Source of the DNA: Hofstenia miamia | Lineage: Eukaryota; Xenacoelomorpha; Acoela | NCBI GenBank assembly: GCA_004352715.1 | Contig: SCFE01000053.1 | Location: forward strand, 1,300,530 to 1,364,529 | Direction: 5' to 3' | DNA: 64,000 nt | Shown: positions 24,601 to 37,200 of the stretch, piece after piece | Layout: each line of letters starts with the position of its first letter | Position numbering within the stretch: the first letter of the stretch is position 1 | Position numbers and translations under genes: made by a program | The notes under the pieces: model-generated | The model's input: the letters and a program-made list of their open reading frames with translations, nothing else | Database searches by the model: none | Told to the model about the DNA's origin: nothing

Positions 24601-27600
24601 TGCTGATGACTGGTACACCTTCCTTCACCAAGTTATTTCATCCTTTGTTCCTCGTCGTCGGAAAAGCGTATTTCTCTCCCTTTCTACTTCTCATCCCTTA
24701 CTGTACACTCTTTGAATAAACTTGAATCTTTCAAACGCCGCTATGGTCCTTCTGATTCTTCAAAGCTCTCTTCTCTCACAAAAGACGTCATCAACTTCAT
24801 GGAACTCGACAAAATCTCTCTGCTGTCCAGCTTCTCATCTGGATCTCTTCAAGACTCTTACTCTTTTTTGCGTTCCTTGCATTTCAAACAAGATCTCCCC
24901 AGCTTGAATTGGAACCACCTTTCTGCACACTCGGATCCGGAGAAGGCTGATCTTTTCAATGCCTATTTCGCCTCAAATTTTTCGGTTCCTGTCTCTCTCT
25001 GTCCAGGTCCTCCTGCCACCTCCAAATTGATTCGCCTATGTGACATCGTCTTCAACGCCCATGATATTTCCCTCATGCTTAAGTCCTGCAAATTGTCTGA
25101 TCCTTGCTATCCTGACGGCGTCCCATCCTTTGTTATCCATGAAACTTCCTCAACTCGTTCCATCTATTTAAAGCATCTCTTCTCCTACATTTGCTCCTCT
25201 AAACGTTTTCCGCCTTGCTAGGAAACATCTTGAATCTCTCCACTATTAAAATCCAATCAGCTTCCCTCCTCTCATGTCACTTCTTATCGTCCAATAGCTA
25301 TTCAATCATCAATAGCTGTCAATCATCTTTGAGCGTCTTTTCTTTCGTTATGTGTTCACTAAAATTCGTCACCTCTTCGCCGCTTCTCAGCATGTAACCT
25401 TCCGGGTTGTTCTACCATCACTAACTTGCTCACAACTTGCAATGATCCTGGTTGCATTATCTTTCTTGACATTTCTAAAGCTTTTAATCGGCTCCCTCAT
25501 TCTATCCTTCTTGACAAATTATGTTTATTTGGCTTTGATGCTGATTTCATCGAACTCTTTCAGTCTTACCTGTCCGACCGTCGTCAGTGTGTCAAAATCA
25601 ACTCGTCTATTTCTTCCCCTGCTCTTGTCTCTACTGGTGCTCCTCAAGGTTCTATGCTTGCTGTTCTCTTCTTCCTTGTTGCTATCAACGGCCTCCCTCA
25701 ATCTGTCCTCAACTCATCTTGTCTACTGTACGTTGATGACACCGCGATTTTCAACTTTGGTAGTTCTTTTGCCTACAATATTACCTCTGATCTTGAGCTT
25801 TTGTCTACTTGGTCTTCTGTTAACCATCTTGATTTTAGCCCAAGCAAGACATGTGGTATTTCCTTTTCTGTATCTCCCCCTTCTGATCGTCCTCTTCCTG
25901 TGAACTTTTCCCCTCACTATATTTATCTTGGAGTTCAACTTTCTGATAATTTAAATTGGTCTGGTCAGTTCATGTGCCCTTACGTCTCCGCAAAGCTAAT
26001 TCCTCACTCTTTGCCCTCTTCCGCAATGTTCTCTTTAATTCCAGTTCTGCTGTGAAACTCTCTTTGTTCAAGTCCATTCCTGGCGCCATTCTTCTCTATG
26101 CATCTCTCTGTTGGTGGCCTTCCAGTTCCTTGTTCCACTCTATGGAACGTTTCCAGAAGCGTGCCTTCAAATGGATCTTTCCCTTGCCATTCAAAGACGC
26201 CTTTCCCAAATTCTCCACTCTCCCGCTGTCACTCTACTTTCATGCCTGTGATTTCCTCCTGTTCAATCGACTGCTCACTCGCAAATTGGATCTTGATCCT
26301 TTTGATTTCAATAAGTTCTCTAATTCCCGCTCCACTCGCTCTGATGATGTTGTAACTTTCTCCATTCGTCATCCCAAGAAACATCGCACCCTTCACTCGT
26401 TTTTCAATCGTGCTTGTACTGCTGATAATTACATCTTGACTCTCAACCCTCCAAAAGCGTTTGCTTTCTTTTCCCCGCCACCAAGCTTTAAGAAATCTTT
26501 GATGAATTTCCTCTTTGCTGAGCCCTTCTCCTGTGACTATCCTCGCTGCCGTAAAACCTGACTTGTTTTTTTATTTTTTTGTAGTGTATGCCTTCAGCGG
26601 CTAAATAAAGTCATTTATTATTATTATTAATTTATAATAATATAACTTATAAATCACATGTTTATAATGGATGGAAATTGTACCTTTATTTGAACTAGAT
26701 TCCAAGATTGAGATATATCATCTGATGAGGTTTCACTGATATACGAATCGCGTAATCGTCGTATCATTTGCATTTCGAGGATGACAGACATCTAGAAAAA
26801 GAATTAAATGATAATTACCCTAAAATTTATACCTGGAGCGAATAGCTGAAGCAGCATATGATAACAAACAGGTACAAAATAATGATGAAGAAAACAACAA
26901 AGCCATACTAAAGTAAATTGGTAACAACTAACAGGTAGAAATATAACAAATCCTTAACTCGTTCAATAAATTTCTCCTTATGGAATTTAAATAAGCATAT
27001 TTGATATATTTAAATGCACATATTATAAAGCAGAGTTGTGTGTTTTGATGTAAGTTGCCTACGATATTAGGAACTACTCGAGGGCTTTTTATGAAATTAA
27101 GTGTATGTACGTCCCCAACATTAGCGAGACTTTTCAAAATTTGGCAGAAAAAAATAAGAAATCGCTTTAACAGGTTTAAGTAAAAGTATTTTGCTCTAGA
27201 TTAAAAAATATTGTGGTAATTCCTCAAGATGGGACCCTCCCCTAGATAAGCCATTTTTAAACTATTGCTTATAAAAGTTTCCTCATGTCACAGATAGACA
27301 TTGGTCTAAGAAAAAAATTAAAATATTATGACATGATCTTGACCTTGACCAAAAAATTGTCCAGAAAATGGCAATTTCCAAAAATTGATGTCACAAAATG
27401 TGCGTGTATAGCTCAATTTTTTTTCCCCACATGAATCGATAAACCTTCCTCTAGATCCTGAACTAGGATTTTTAAGCAAAATAATGTTTGGTCGTATATT
27501 TATGGTCATTTTAATTGTTTCAATTATTTTCGCAAATTTTTTTGTATTTCTTGAGCCATTGAGAAAATTACATTTTCATAATAGGATATCAGCTATTACA

Positions 27601-27822
27601 AAACTTCCGGTAGGTTTTTCTGTTATTAAAAGATGTCTTTATGTTAAGCAATTCAATTAAGTTGTTTCGTTGTATCTATTTGAAAGGTAATGAGAGAAAA
27701 CCAAAGGATTTCTTAGTAGGGCTCAATTTCTAGGCAAAATTAGTTGACTTTTCGTTACACACAAAAAATTTGGGCAAAAAATGGGTGAAAGTTATTTTAA
27801 AATATTCTAAAAATTTCATTTG

Positions 27823-27856
<34 letters not shown>

Positions 27857-28369
27857 TGATCATCGCCAATGAGTATATTTTAGTTTATATGTATGCGTAA
27901 GAAGTACGCAGGGTGCACTTTAATACTCAGAATAGCAATGCATAATTTCGTTATGCATTTGAGCTAAAAACCTAAAATGCGTTAGGTAGAGAATCTGTGT
28001 TGAGTCAATCAAATCACAGCGTGTTTTTTGCACGTTAGACCATCTATTCATCTTTCTACAATAGGGTTAATGTTTTTGGATATTTAATAGCAAATAGCAT
28101 GAATAGCCAACTATCTTCATGCTATGATAAACAATTTACAGCCGAATAACTTTTTAAAATTCAGAAATATTGAACTAATTATAATATTGTGAAATTTTCT
28201 AAATTTTCTGCGTACATAAAAGACAGCTTTAAATCTCTTTGCACAATAGATTAGATCATAGAGAACTAGATTACATGAAAGAAACATGCGTGACCACACT
28301 GTTCTTAGCGGGATCATTGAACTTCGTGCATGTGCATCAAGGTTTGCGGTGTTTTGTCTCAAGCAAATT

Positions 28370-28409
<40 letters not shown>

Positions 28410-30352
28410 CCACTGTTCCTCATGAAGACAATAATGCAGTGAATAGAAACCTCTATAAAGAATTGGGTGATGGAAAATGGTGGTGTCATTTAAAGAATTC
28501 CTAAACTCAACATTACCTCTATCTACATGTATTCTATACACAATATAAAAATATATACAACAATGTCCAAACTCACAAGATTTTTACCTTCTCCCGTCTG
28601 GTATTTATCAATGAAGTTTTGATGAAATTCATTTCTATCAGCAGAATTTAATTACCACATCCATTTGTTTTTAATTTTTCAGCTCTTAACAAAACTGGTA
28701 CCAAATTGTCAATGTCAATTTCTAATCAACAGTGAATGCATTAAAATTTTATCAAAGTAACTGTGGAAAGCGATACAACGTGTCAATTTGTTTTGTGAAG
28801 TACATTTGGAAAGTATGAACAGTATTTAACACTAGAACTCATGTAGCCGGTGTTTACAGGCGAAATGAAATGCAAAGACAAATCGTTTCATTAGATGATT
28901 CTACTTTGGCATTTATTAATGATTTTCAAAAATTGTAATAAAGATGGTTTGACCAACGAAACATTTATGCATTGATACAAATTTGTAAAGCTACTGTAGC
29001 ACTTACTAAATATCTTCTTTCCACAAGTGGTTATAAGCATGCGCTGCTGGGGAAGATTAGAGTGACATCAGGTACGCAATAAACCCAACGCAATATCAGG
29101 TTTCGGGTCAGGTCAGGTGCAGGTAAAAAGATTAGGTCGATTATTAAAAAAATACTGAGTTTAATCTTAGCTTGATTTGAGAAGGATCCAAAACGTTAAG
29201 TAATACAAATGAATTGCCGTTTCCCCGTCAGAAAATGATTGACGTTAATGATCATTTGATTGGATAAAGATCCACAACGCAAAATCAAATTCAATATTTC
29301 GGGTCGGGTAGTAAATATTACGATCAGGTTGGGTTCAGATCCATGTTTACTTCATACTGTCACTCTCTAGGAAAAATACAATCTGATCTGCTAGACAACA
29401 GATTTTCACACTATAGACACATTGAAGGAAGTAACTATCACATGTCTCTTCAACAAGTAAGGTACTTGCAGGTATTAAGGCCCAGCAAGTATCAAGGCCC
29501 ACAGCGCTAAACGTTTACGACAACAACGCTGAACGGACTTGCCGATAGGTGAAAACCACAGGCTCACAGTTCATTCATTGTCTCGAGTCTGCCGTAGCTT
29601 GCTGTTCACGGTGCAAATGTAAAGTAAGTTTCCCTCACCAGATTTGCTAATTTACTAGAGAACAGAAACAAGTTTAACTTAGTGATACTTTTGTGTGATG
29701 AATTCTATTTTGTATCATTATAAGCACAAAAGAACGATTATTCAGAATATCCTAGTGCTTTTTAAACTGAATAAAAGACAAAATGGTCGCCTTTTGATAG
29801 TTATTAGTGTAGGTAACAAGGCCCACAATATCAAACAGAGACATTGAATTGATTAATCCTTATAACTGACCCCCTAGCAGTTTTAATTTACTGATAGACA
29901 GCAAATGAACCTTTTACTCTATTTAATTCAAAATAAACATAATCTTTGTGATAAATATTCACAGATGGGCCTTATTCCCTACATTAATGTTTATTGTTAT
30001 TTTTTGCAGAAATGCCTCGAGTTTCGAAGAGTATCAAAGGTAATTGGACGACAGAGCAGTCACAGGTTGCTTTTGCGGCAATTAGAGGTGGGATGTCGGT
30101 CAGAAAATCCGCAGCTGATTATCAGATTCCTCGTCGCACATTACGCAATCATCTGAAAACTGGTATTAATGAAAGATGGATTGGACGTACTACGATCTTA
30201 AGTAAAGAGCAAGAGAACGAGCTTCGAGAACGCATAATGCAGTTCAGTGCAGTTGGATTTCCGTTGACAAGAAGAACTATTCAATCATATGCTTATGAAT
30301 ATTGCATAAGAAACAGGGTGACGAACAACTTTCAATGTCAAATCCCACCTTG

Positions 30353-30394
<42 letters not shown>

Positions 30395-31422
30395 AAGAGT
30401 GCATATTAATATTGATTACATCTAAATATAAATCCTGAAAGGTCTGATATTGGATAAAATTGCAAATATGAAAATATGAATTCTATATATTCCAAATGAT
30501 GCGAAAAAGTTTTATTGTTTACTTACACATTTGGTTAAAATTTCGAATATCATTACCGGAAATAAAAGTTTCTGCAAAGCATCCTTTTCCAAATTTTGTA
30601 TTTACAAATTTAATCTTAAAATTTTTATTCTACGAGTAGTACTTTTGCAGTAAACAAATTGATACATGTGTAAGCTTAAAACTTAAATAAACGCAGTATA
30701 ATCGTGATTCTAAATACAGTATATGTAGATGTGAGTTAGAATTGCACATTGATTTAATTGTTTTTAAACAAATATAAGTCTATTTCGTTTAAGCAATTTT
30801 GCAGATATTTTTACTCAAGGAATAATACTTATTTAACTTAAAACCGAAAAATCTCAAGCGGTCTCCCCAAAAACACTCAACCCAACCGGCTTTACCATAG
30901 AAATGCTCACAAAACAAAGTAAAAAGCATACTTATAAAGATGGATGACATTAGATCTATTTACAAAAAATGAATGACGTTAATAGTTGATGCCAACCGAG
31001 TGGCGTGCAATCACCGAAAAGACAATAGCAGCTTCAGATGCTTCAAAGGCAATATAGATTAGCATCACACTTCGTGGAATAAAGCCACTTCCAAGAAACG
31101 CTAAATTTCTGAAAATGCCATCTGCCCACGAAAAGTTCGGCATTTCAGCTGCCAAAAGGTGAAACTTAGCTATTTCAGCTAACAAATTTCTAAATCGTAT
31201 TTACATGACATGCACCGATAGCTAAAAAATCTTATTCAAATAATTGTTTCATTGAAGCAAATAAGAACAAGGAATTATCAAAAACAGAGGATTTTAGTAC
31301 CTTCAATTGCTCGAGATGCACATTCTTGCGCCGACCATAATATTCGTAGCCCTGATCACTACACAGCGTGCAACATTGGCAAGTATAAAGCAACTAATTA
31401 AATTTCACTCGCTGTTACAGAT

Positions 31423-31472
<50 letters not shown>

Positions 31473-32900
31473 TATATTTTTATACCTAACAAACAAATTA
31501 GTCGCTAAAACATGTATATCACTTATCAATGATAAAAATAATGTAGGAATTTACGCCTGCATTTCTGTTATTGAAAGTTTTGTAAAAAGAGTAAATAACG
31601 TTGATAAGAATGCCTGGTAAGAGATTAGCAAAACGATATGTGGAAACAAATTGATTCTTAAAAGTTCCAAAATATTTGGCTTTATTATTCAGGGAGTTGC
31701 TTTCCCTCTCATGGATCTGTCAAGAATTCGCCTATAAAAGTCGATAGCGTGAACACTCCATCCAATTACTTGGCAAATCAACTAAATTACTGTCAGCAGA
31801 TAATTCATAATATGATAAAAAGTAGATAGTGGAAACAATACTAAAACTCGAGACTGTTAGTTACTTGAAATTAATTACTTAGCTCAGATAAAGAACAAAC
31901 TACAAAACGCAAATTTGATTTAAATTAAAATACTTCAACTTCAGAATAGGCAAGTATTGTTTAGATTTCAGGAGGGGCCGATAATCGAACAAAAGTTATT
32001 TCTACTATTATCAATTAAAAAATATAATTGGATTTCGAAAATTGCTATGATAATTTATCATCTGTCAAAAATCGCTAGTGTGTAAAGAAATGTCAACTCC
32101 GACATTTTGGACAAAAAATCATTAGTATGGTTTGTGATATAAATCAGATATTACAACTTTGATATTTTTTCAATGAAAAACTAAACTTTATTCAAACTTT
32201 ATTTAGAAAAATGGGAAATGGAAAACTAAACGACATGTAATTCTTCTAAAGGTTAAAAAATACAACGAATCTAAACGAGTTCTTGATGGATCTACATTTA
32301 TGTTCAGTGTCGTACAAGTGAAACACAACTGTGAATTGTTCAATATTTAGACCGTATCATTAAAATGATTAAGCAAAATGAATCTTAGAAGTTGATTGAA
32401 GTTCGGAATTTCATCAATAAAACAAAACATAATCAAAGATTGATTGCGTAAAATTTAACAAACAAACCGTTAATAATGAGAACTGATTCGCAGCTTTGGA
32501 AGAAATGCATAATCCAACTAATGATAAGAAAAACAAAAGTAATGAAGAAGCAGTGATAATCCAAATCAGAAAAAGAAACAAAGGGTTATCTTGGATGTCA
32601 ACTATTACCAGACGCAATGACTGTGGTAGGAGAAACCAAATGCCAACTATTAATATTATAACTCCTAGCACCTAAAATATTATGTGTATGATTTAAAAGA
32701 GTTTATTAATGAATAAAAATAATTCTTTCCACGCATTGATGAGGCATTTACAATTTCAATTGCCAATAAATTTTTAATCATAGATTACAAAACTGTGAAA
32801 AATTTGCAATTCATTTTCTCCAAATTTGGCTGCCAAATGCATATTTGGCATAGAACCAAGGAAGTTAATAAATTTAAATATATTTATTATATATTGTGTA

Positions 32901-32933
<33 letters not shown>

Positions 32934-34192
32934 NNNNNNNNNNNNNNNNNNNNNNNNNNNNNNNNNNNNNNNNNNNNNNNNNNNNNNNNNNNNNNNNNNN
33001 NNNNNNNNNNNNNNNNNNNNNNNNNNNNNNNNNNNNNNNNNNNNNNNNNNNNNNNNNNNNNNNNNNNNNNNNNNNNNNNNNNNNNNNNNNNNNNNNNNNN
33101 NNNNNNNNNNNNNNNNNNNNNNNNNNATATATATATATATATGGTGTTTCAAAAGTCTTGGGAACATTACAAATTCGTATATCTTATGAACTATTCCAGG
33201 TAGAAAAATGAAACTGTTGCCATTTTAAAGCTTGTGTAAACAAGGTTTTGGTCATTTTAAAGCAATTTCAAAGAAAGGTGTCTATGGACCGCCCTTCTTT
33301 GAAGAAGCGATTATCACTGATGAATCCTATCTCAACATGCTGGAAGACTGGTTAATGGCTCAGTTGGAAGAAAAAGAATCTGATGACTTCATTTTTCAAC
33401 AAGATGGTGCACCACCACACTGGAGTCTTAGAGTAGATGGATAGGGAGATCTGGGCGAGGTGATTACGTTCTCATACCCTGGCCTCCTAGATCTCAAGAT
33501 CTTACCCCGTGTGACTTTTTTCTTTGGGGCTTTGTCAAGCAACAAGCTTATGTGCCGCCCTTTTCAAGGATCGAGTAACGGCAGTTGTGGGAACAATTGA
33601 CGTCGAGATGCTGGAACGCGTTTGGCAGGAAATGGACTATCGACTAGATGTCTGCCGTGTGACAAATGGCGCACATATTGAGCAACTTTGAAGATTCGCT
33701 ACAAAACTTGAAACTTTAACCTTTTAAACGGTTACAATTATATTTTTCAACTCCTAATAGTTTTTGAGTAATTAAAAATCGTTATGTTCCCAAGACTTTT
33801 GAAACACCCGTATATATATTTTTTTCAATTTATAAGGTTACAAAAAACACCAATATACCAAAAAAATTTTTAATAAAAAAATCTATTGCATTTTTAAACT
33901 AAGATATTATAATGTTTTTTTCATCTTTTGAATTTTTTCTCTAAAATTTAATGTATCACATATATTAGTGTTTTGTAAATTTTCACATATATGGAATTTT
34001 GTAAAGTGAAATACTGTTGTTTACTATATGAAAAAATAAAAAATAAGGGAAATTTATTTGAAGCGTTACAAAAACACCAAACATGTGAATATAATATTAC
34101 AAACACCAATATATATATATATATTTAATGTTTGTTAATTGCTCGTCATGCTATATATGTATACACACATACTTATGTATATGCATAAAATG

Positions 34193-34224
<32 letters not shown>

Positions 34225-37200
34225 CGGCTCTAGATACAATGGGATTTGTATCCATCACCTTTTTTGATGGAAAGCCAGAATAATTTATTTTATCCAAACA
34301 TTTTTACATTGCGCATTTGGAAAAGTGGCCTGATTTATTATATATATATATNNNNNNNNNNNNNNNNNNAGCAGAAAATAAATTATGCTTTCACCACCGA
34401 ATTCATTTTTTTTGTATATTGAAGGTTTAACATTAACCTTATTTTGCACAATTGTGATATTAACATCTTGTGATGTCAAACCTAAAGAAATTCAACTATG
34501 ATCACATCATTTACATAAGGTATCTAAAGCAGAACCATATTTGCCTTTAGTAATTATGATTAGTGGCAACATAAACTTTTGATTTTCTAGACCAATTTCT
34601 TTTTGTGTTAACAGAAATATGAAGCACTAGTAACATTTTTTGTTATCTCACAACGATGATTTTTTTTGAAAATTCTTATATGTTATGTTATATATTGATT
34701 TTTATTAATTTCCAAACTAGTTAATTTACTATGATTTTTGATCTATTACATTCATTCTAATTATTGCTCAAAGTCGGCTATGTCATCGTTTGCGGCGAAT
34801 AATGTCCTCTGTATTGTGACATCTTCGAACTGACAAGAACTAAAAATGAGAAATATAGTCATTTTGAATGAAATGTTTATAAAATTATGGTTTGCTAAAG
34901 TGAAAATAATTTGAACACGCTTTCTATATTCCTTAACTTTTAGTGAAATATTATGAATTATAAAGCTAATAATAATTCGAATTATGGCAAGTAGCAAAGT
35001 GTAACTAACGCTTCTTTGCGGCAGCACAGCTGAAATACGAAATGATTCCCAGTCCTGTCCATTTTTCTATGTTAACAGAACTTGAAGTCATAGATCTACC
35101 TGCGCAAGTCTGAAATTGAACTGAGGTATTGGAAAAATTGGGCTAAAATTGATAAATTAGACTACATTTATAGTTCATCCTTATAAGCTCTTAAATGTTT
35201 TATATACATTAGCATCATATACTCTTGAAAAACTGAATTTAGAATTTTTAATTCAATGCGCAGATTTAGCAAGCCGCAAAATTGTAGAACATTTCTAAAA
35301 ATAGTTTCATAAATACAGCATATACAGGGTGGAGCATAAAGAACGGATGTTTTTCATAATCGAATAACTTAACAATTATTAAACTTATATTGGGCTTTAA
35401 TGTGTTGAATGATAGAGTGAAACATGCAGTTTAATGTGCGCTGTGTAATCTAACCATCCTTCCAAGATGGATCGACGGTCACTGTCAACTCTGCTCGCTA
35501 CATTGAAATGCTGAAACATCTTCGAAGATCACAAGTTGAAGCATTCAACATGGAAAGCCTGTGGTTCCAGCAGGATGGTGCAAAGGCTCACACGGCACGA
35601 TTATCATTGAGGCAAGTTCAGGAGATGTTTCCTTTGAGGCTACTTGAAGTCCCGCGTGTATAGAGACAACCCTAGAACAATCGAGCAGCTGAAGTCTTTG
35701 ATTCGACATGAAATTCGAAATGTTTCGAATTAAATTTTAAGAAATTCAGTCAACAGCTTTCAACGTAGACTTCGTCTTTGCATTCAGGAGGATGGTCGTC
35801 ACTTGACTGATGTGCTTTTTCATTCATAATATATTTTTGTATGAAATATTATTGTTTTTGTATCATGGCTAACACACATGAAAAGTGCATTACTTTTCCC
35901 TTCTTTCAAGCCTTATTCAAACTTTAGGGATTTTTATACCTACAAAACTAGAGGAAGTTAAAAAACATCCGTTCTTTATGCTCCACCCTGTATATATATA
36001 TATATTTGATTTGAATTGTTCCTGTTGTAGTAAGCAACAAGCCGGAAAAATAAATACTTCAGAAATAATCACATCGAAAGAATTCGTTTATCAAAGCTTG
36101 ACAATCAGATAAAATACTGTGCCATCAAAGAATCTGGGAAAAATTAAATCCAAAGTTTTCAATATTGAAATTAAAAAATATTTCATAAACATCTTGTAAA
36201 TGAGTTTTTGGAATCCACGGGGTGAATGAATTTTATTATTTTCTCTATACAACAAATTTTTGGAAACAGCCGCAATGGTATTGCATCATCAGATGGTGAT
36301 AATTAATTTAAACGTTAAGGAAGATGACATTTCTAAATTAGTAAATGGAAGAAGGCTTTCCAATTGTAAGATTCATCCATTAAAATACTAAACAATAGAA
36401 AAAACGTTTTAATAAAATTGAACAATTAATTAAAATATATCAAAATTTTCCTGTATTACTGCATTCTCTATTTTAGCGACTGGAAACAGCTATTCCCAAA
36501 AATATACTCAACGTAGTCATTTGTAGACAAGACAATAAATTTCTTTATCGAATAAAATTAATTTTCTCTTGTATATAAAGTACAAACAGCAAAAACACAA
36601 AAACAGACAAAAATTCACGACCTTCGGAAAAATCACGATTCGTGCCCGATTAAATGAAAATTGCCCTCATCTGAGAAAACCAATGTTTTCAAAAAGTTTG
36701 CATCCTTATCAATCTCATTCCGAACGACTACTTTATATTTAAAGTAATGTTCAATGAGAATTTCCCGACTCATCATCAAATATTTTTGCCGATTTCAGAA
36801 ACACCATCTCCACTTTCAATGACAGGTCGTCCTTGGCCTATTTTATTATCACATAAATTTCTACGTGTCATGAATAGGAGGACGTCCAAATTTTTTGTTA
36901 TATTGAAGAGGAATTTCGCTATATTTAGAAGTTGTTTTAACATCAAGATATGGTATACATAATGTTTATTTGNNNNNNNNNNNNNNNNNNNNNATCACAT
37001 AAATTTCTACGTGTCATGAATAGGAGGACGTCCAAATTTTTTGTTATATTGAAGAGGAATTTCGCTATATTTAGAAGTTGTTTTAACATCAAGATATGGT
37101 ATACATAATGTTTATTTGTAAAATTCGTTTACATAAATGTGAATTTGACAGGGCAACAAAGCATGTCAATAACTTATGAATCACTCCGTGTTAATGTTTT

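Larger units (their letters stand above)
23011..26640 (+). mobile_element. LINE family A, near-complete copy (ORF1 + ORF2)
   Basis: The fullest copy of the window's most frequent LINE. It has ORF1 (23011-23733), an apurinic-type endonuclease (from about 23734), a linker, RT and a C-terminal domain ending at 26561. A 3' UTR follows with 'cttcagcggctaaataaag' and a (TTA)n tail to about 26640. The coding strand is C/T-rich against an AT-rich background. Several frameshifts break ORF2. Four other fragments in the window (20.9, 41.5, 45.4 and 56.8 kb) share its ORFs or 3' end. The RT is of the CR1/Jockey general type; I cannot fix the clade. It lies in tetraspanin intron 4, opposite strand. Confidence 0.88.

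Noticed and set aside
31501-31717. Minus-strand frame containing FANLLPGILINVIYSFYK, and a CC-containing frame at 31310-31395
   Set aside because: First considered as tetraspanin loop exons. The pieces at 26.7, 19.2 and 13.0 kb fit the family far better, and phases here do not join.
31770-31853. Minus-strand frame SSFSIVSTIYFLSYYEL as an alternative TM3 exon
   Set aside because: Hydrophobic and phase-compatible with exon 2, but its donors do not give phase 0 into exon 4. It remains a possible alternative only.
32826-33203. Long frames through the N gap and TA repeats
   Set aside because: Composed of Ns and IYIYIY from the microsatellite; not coding.
34764-35032. Minus-strand terminal-exon look-alike (FEDVTIQRTLFAANDDIADF) with a 20-nt micro-exon upstream
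   Set aside because: It would be a C-terminal exon inside intron 1 of the tetraspanin gene, with no upstream exon found. Splice borders alone are too weak.
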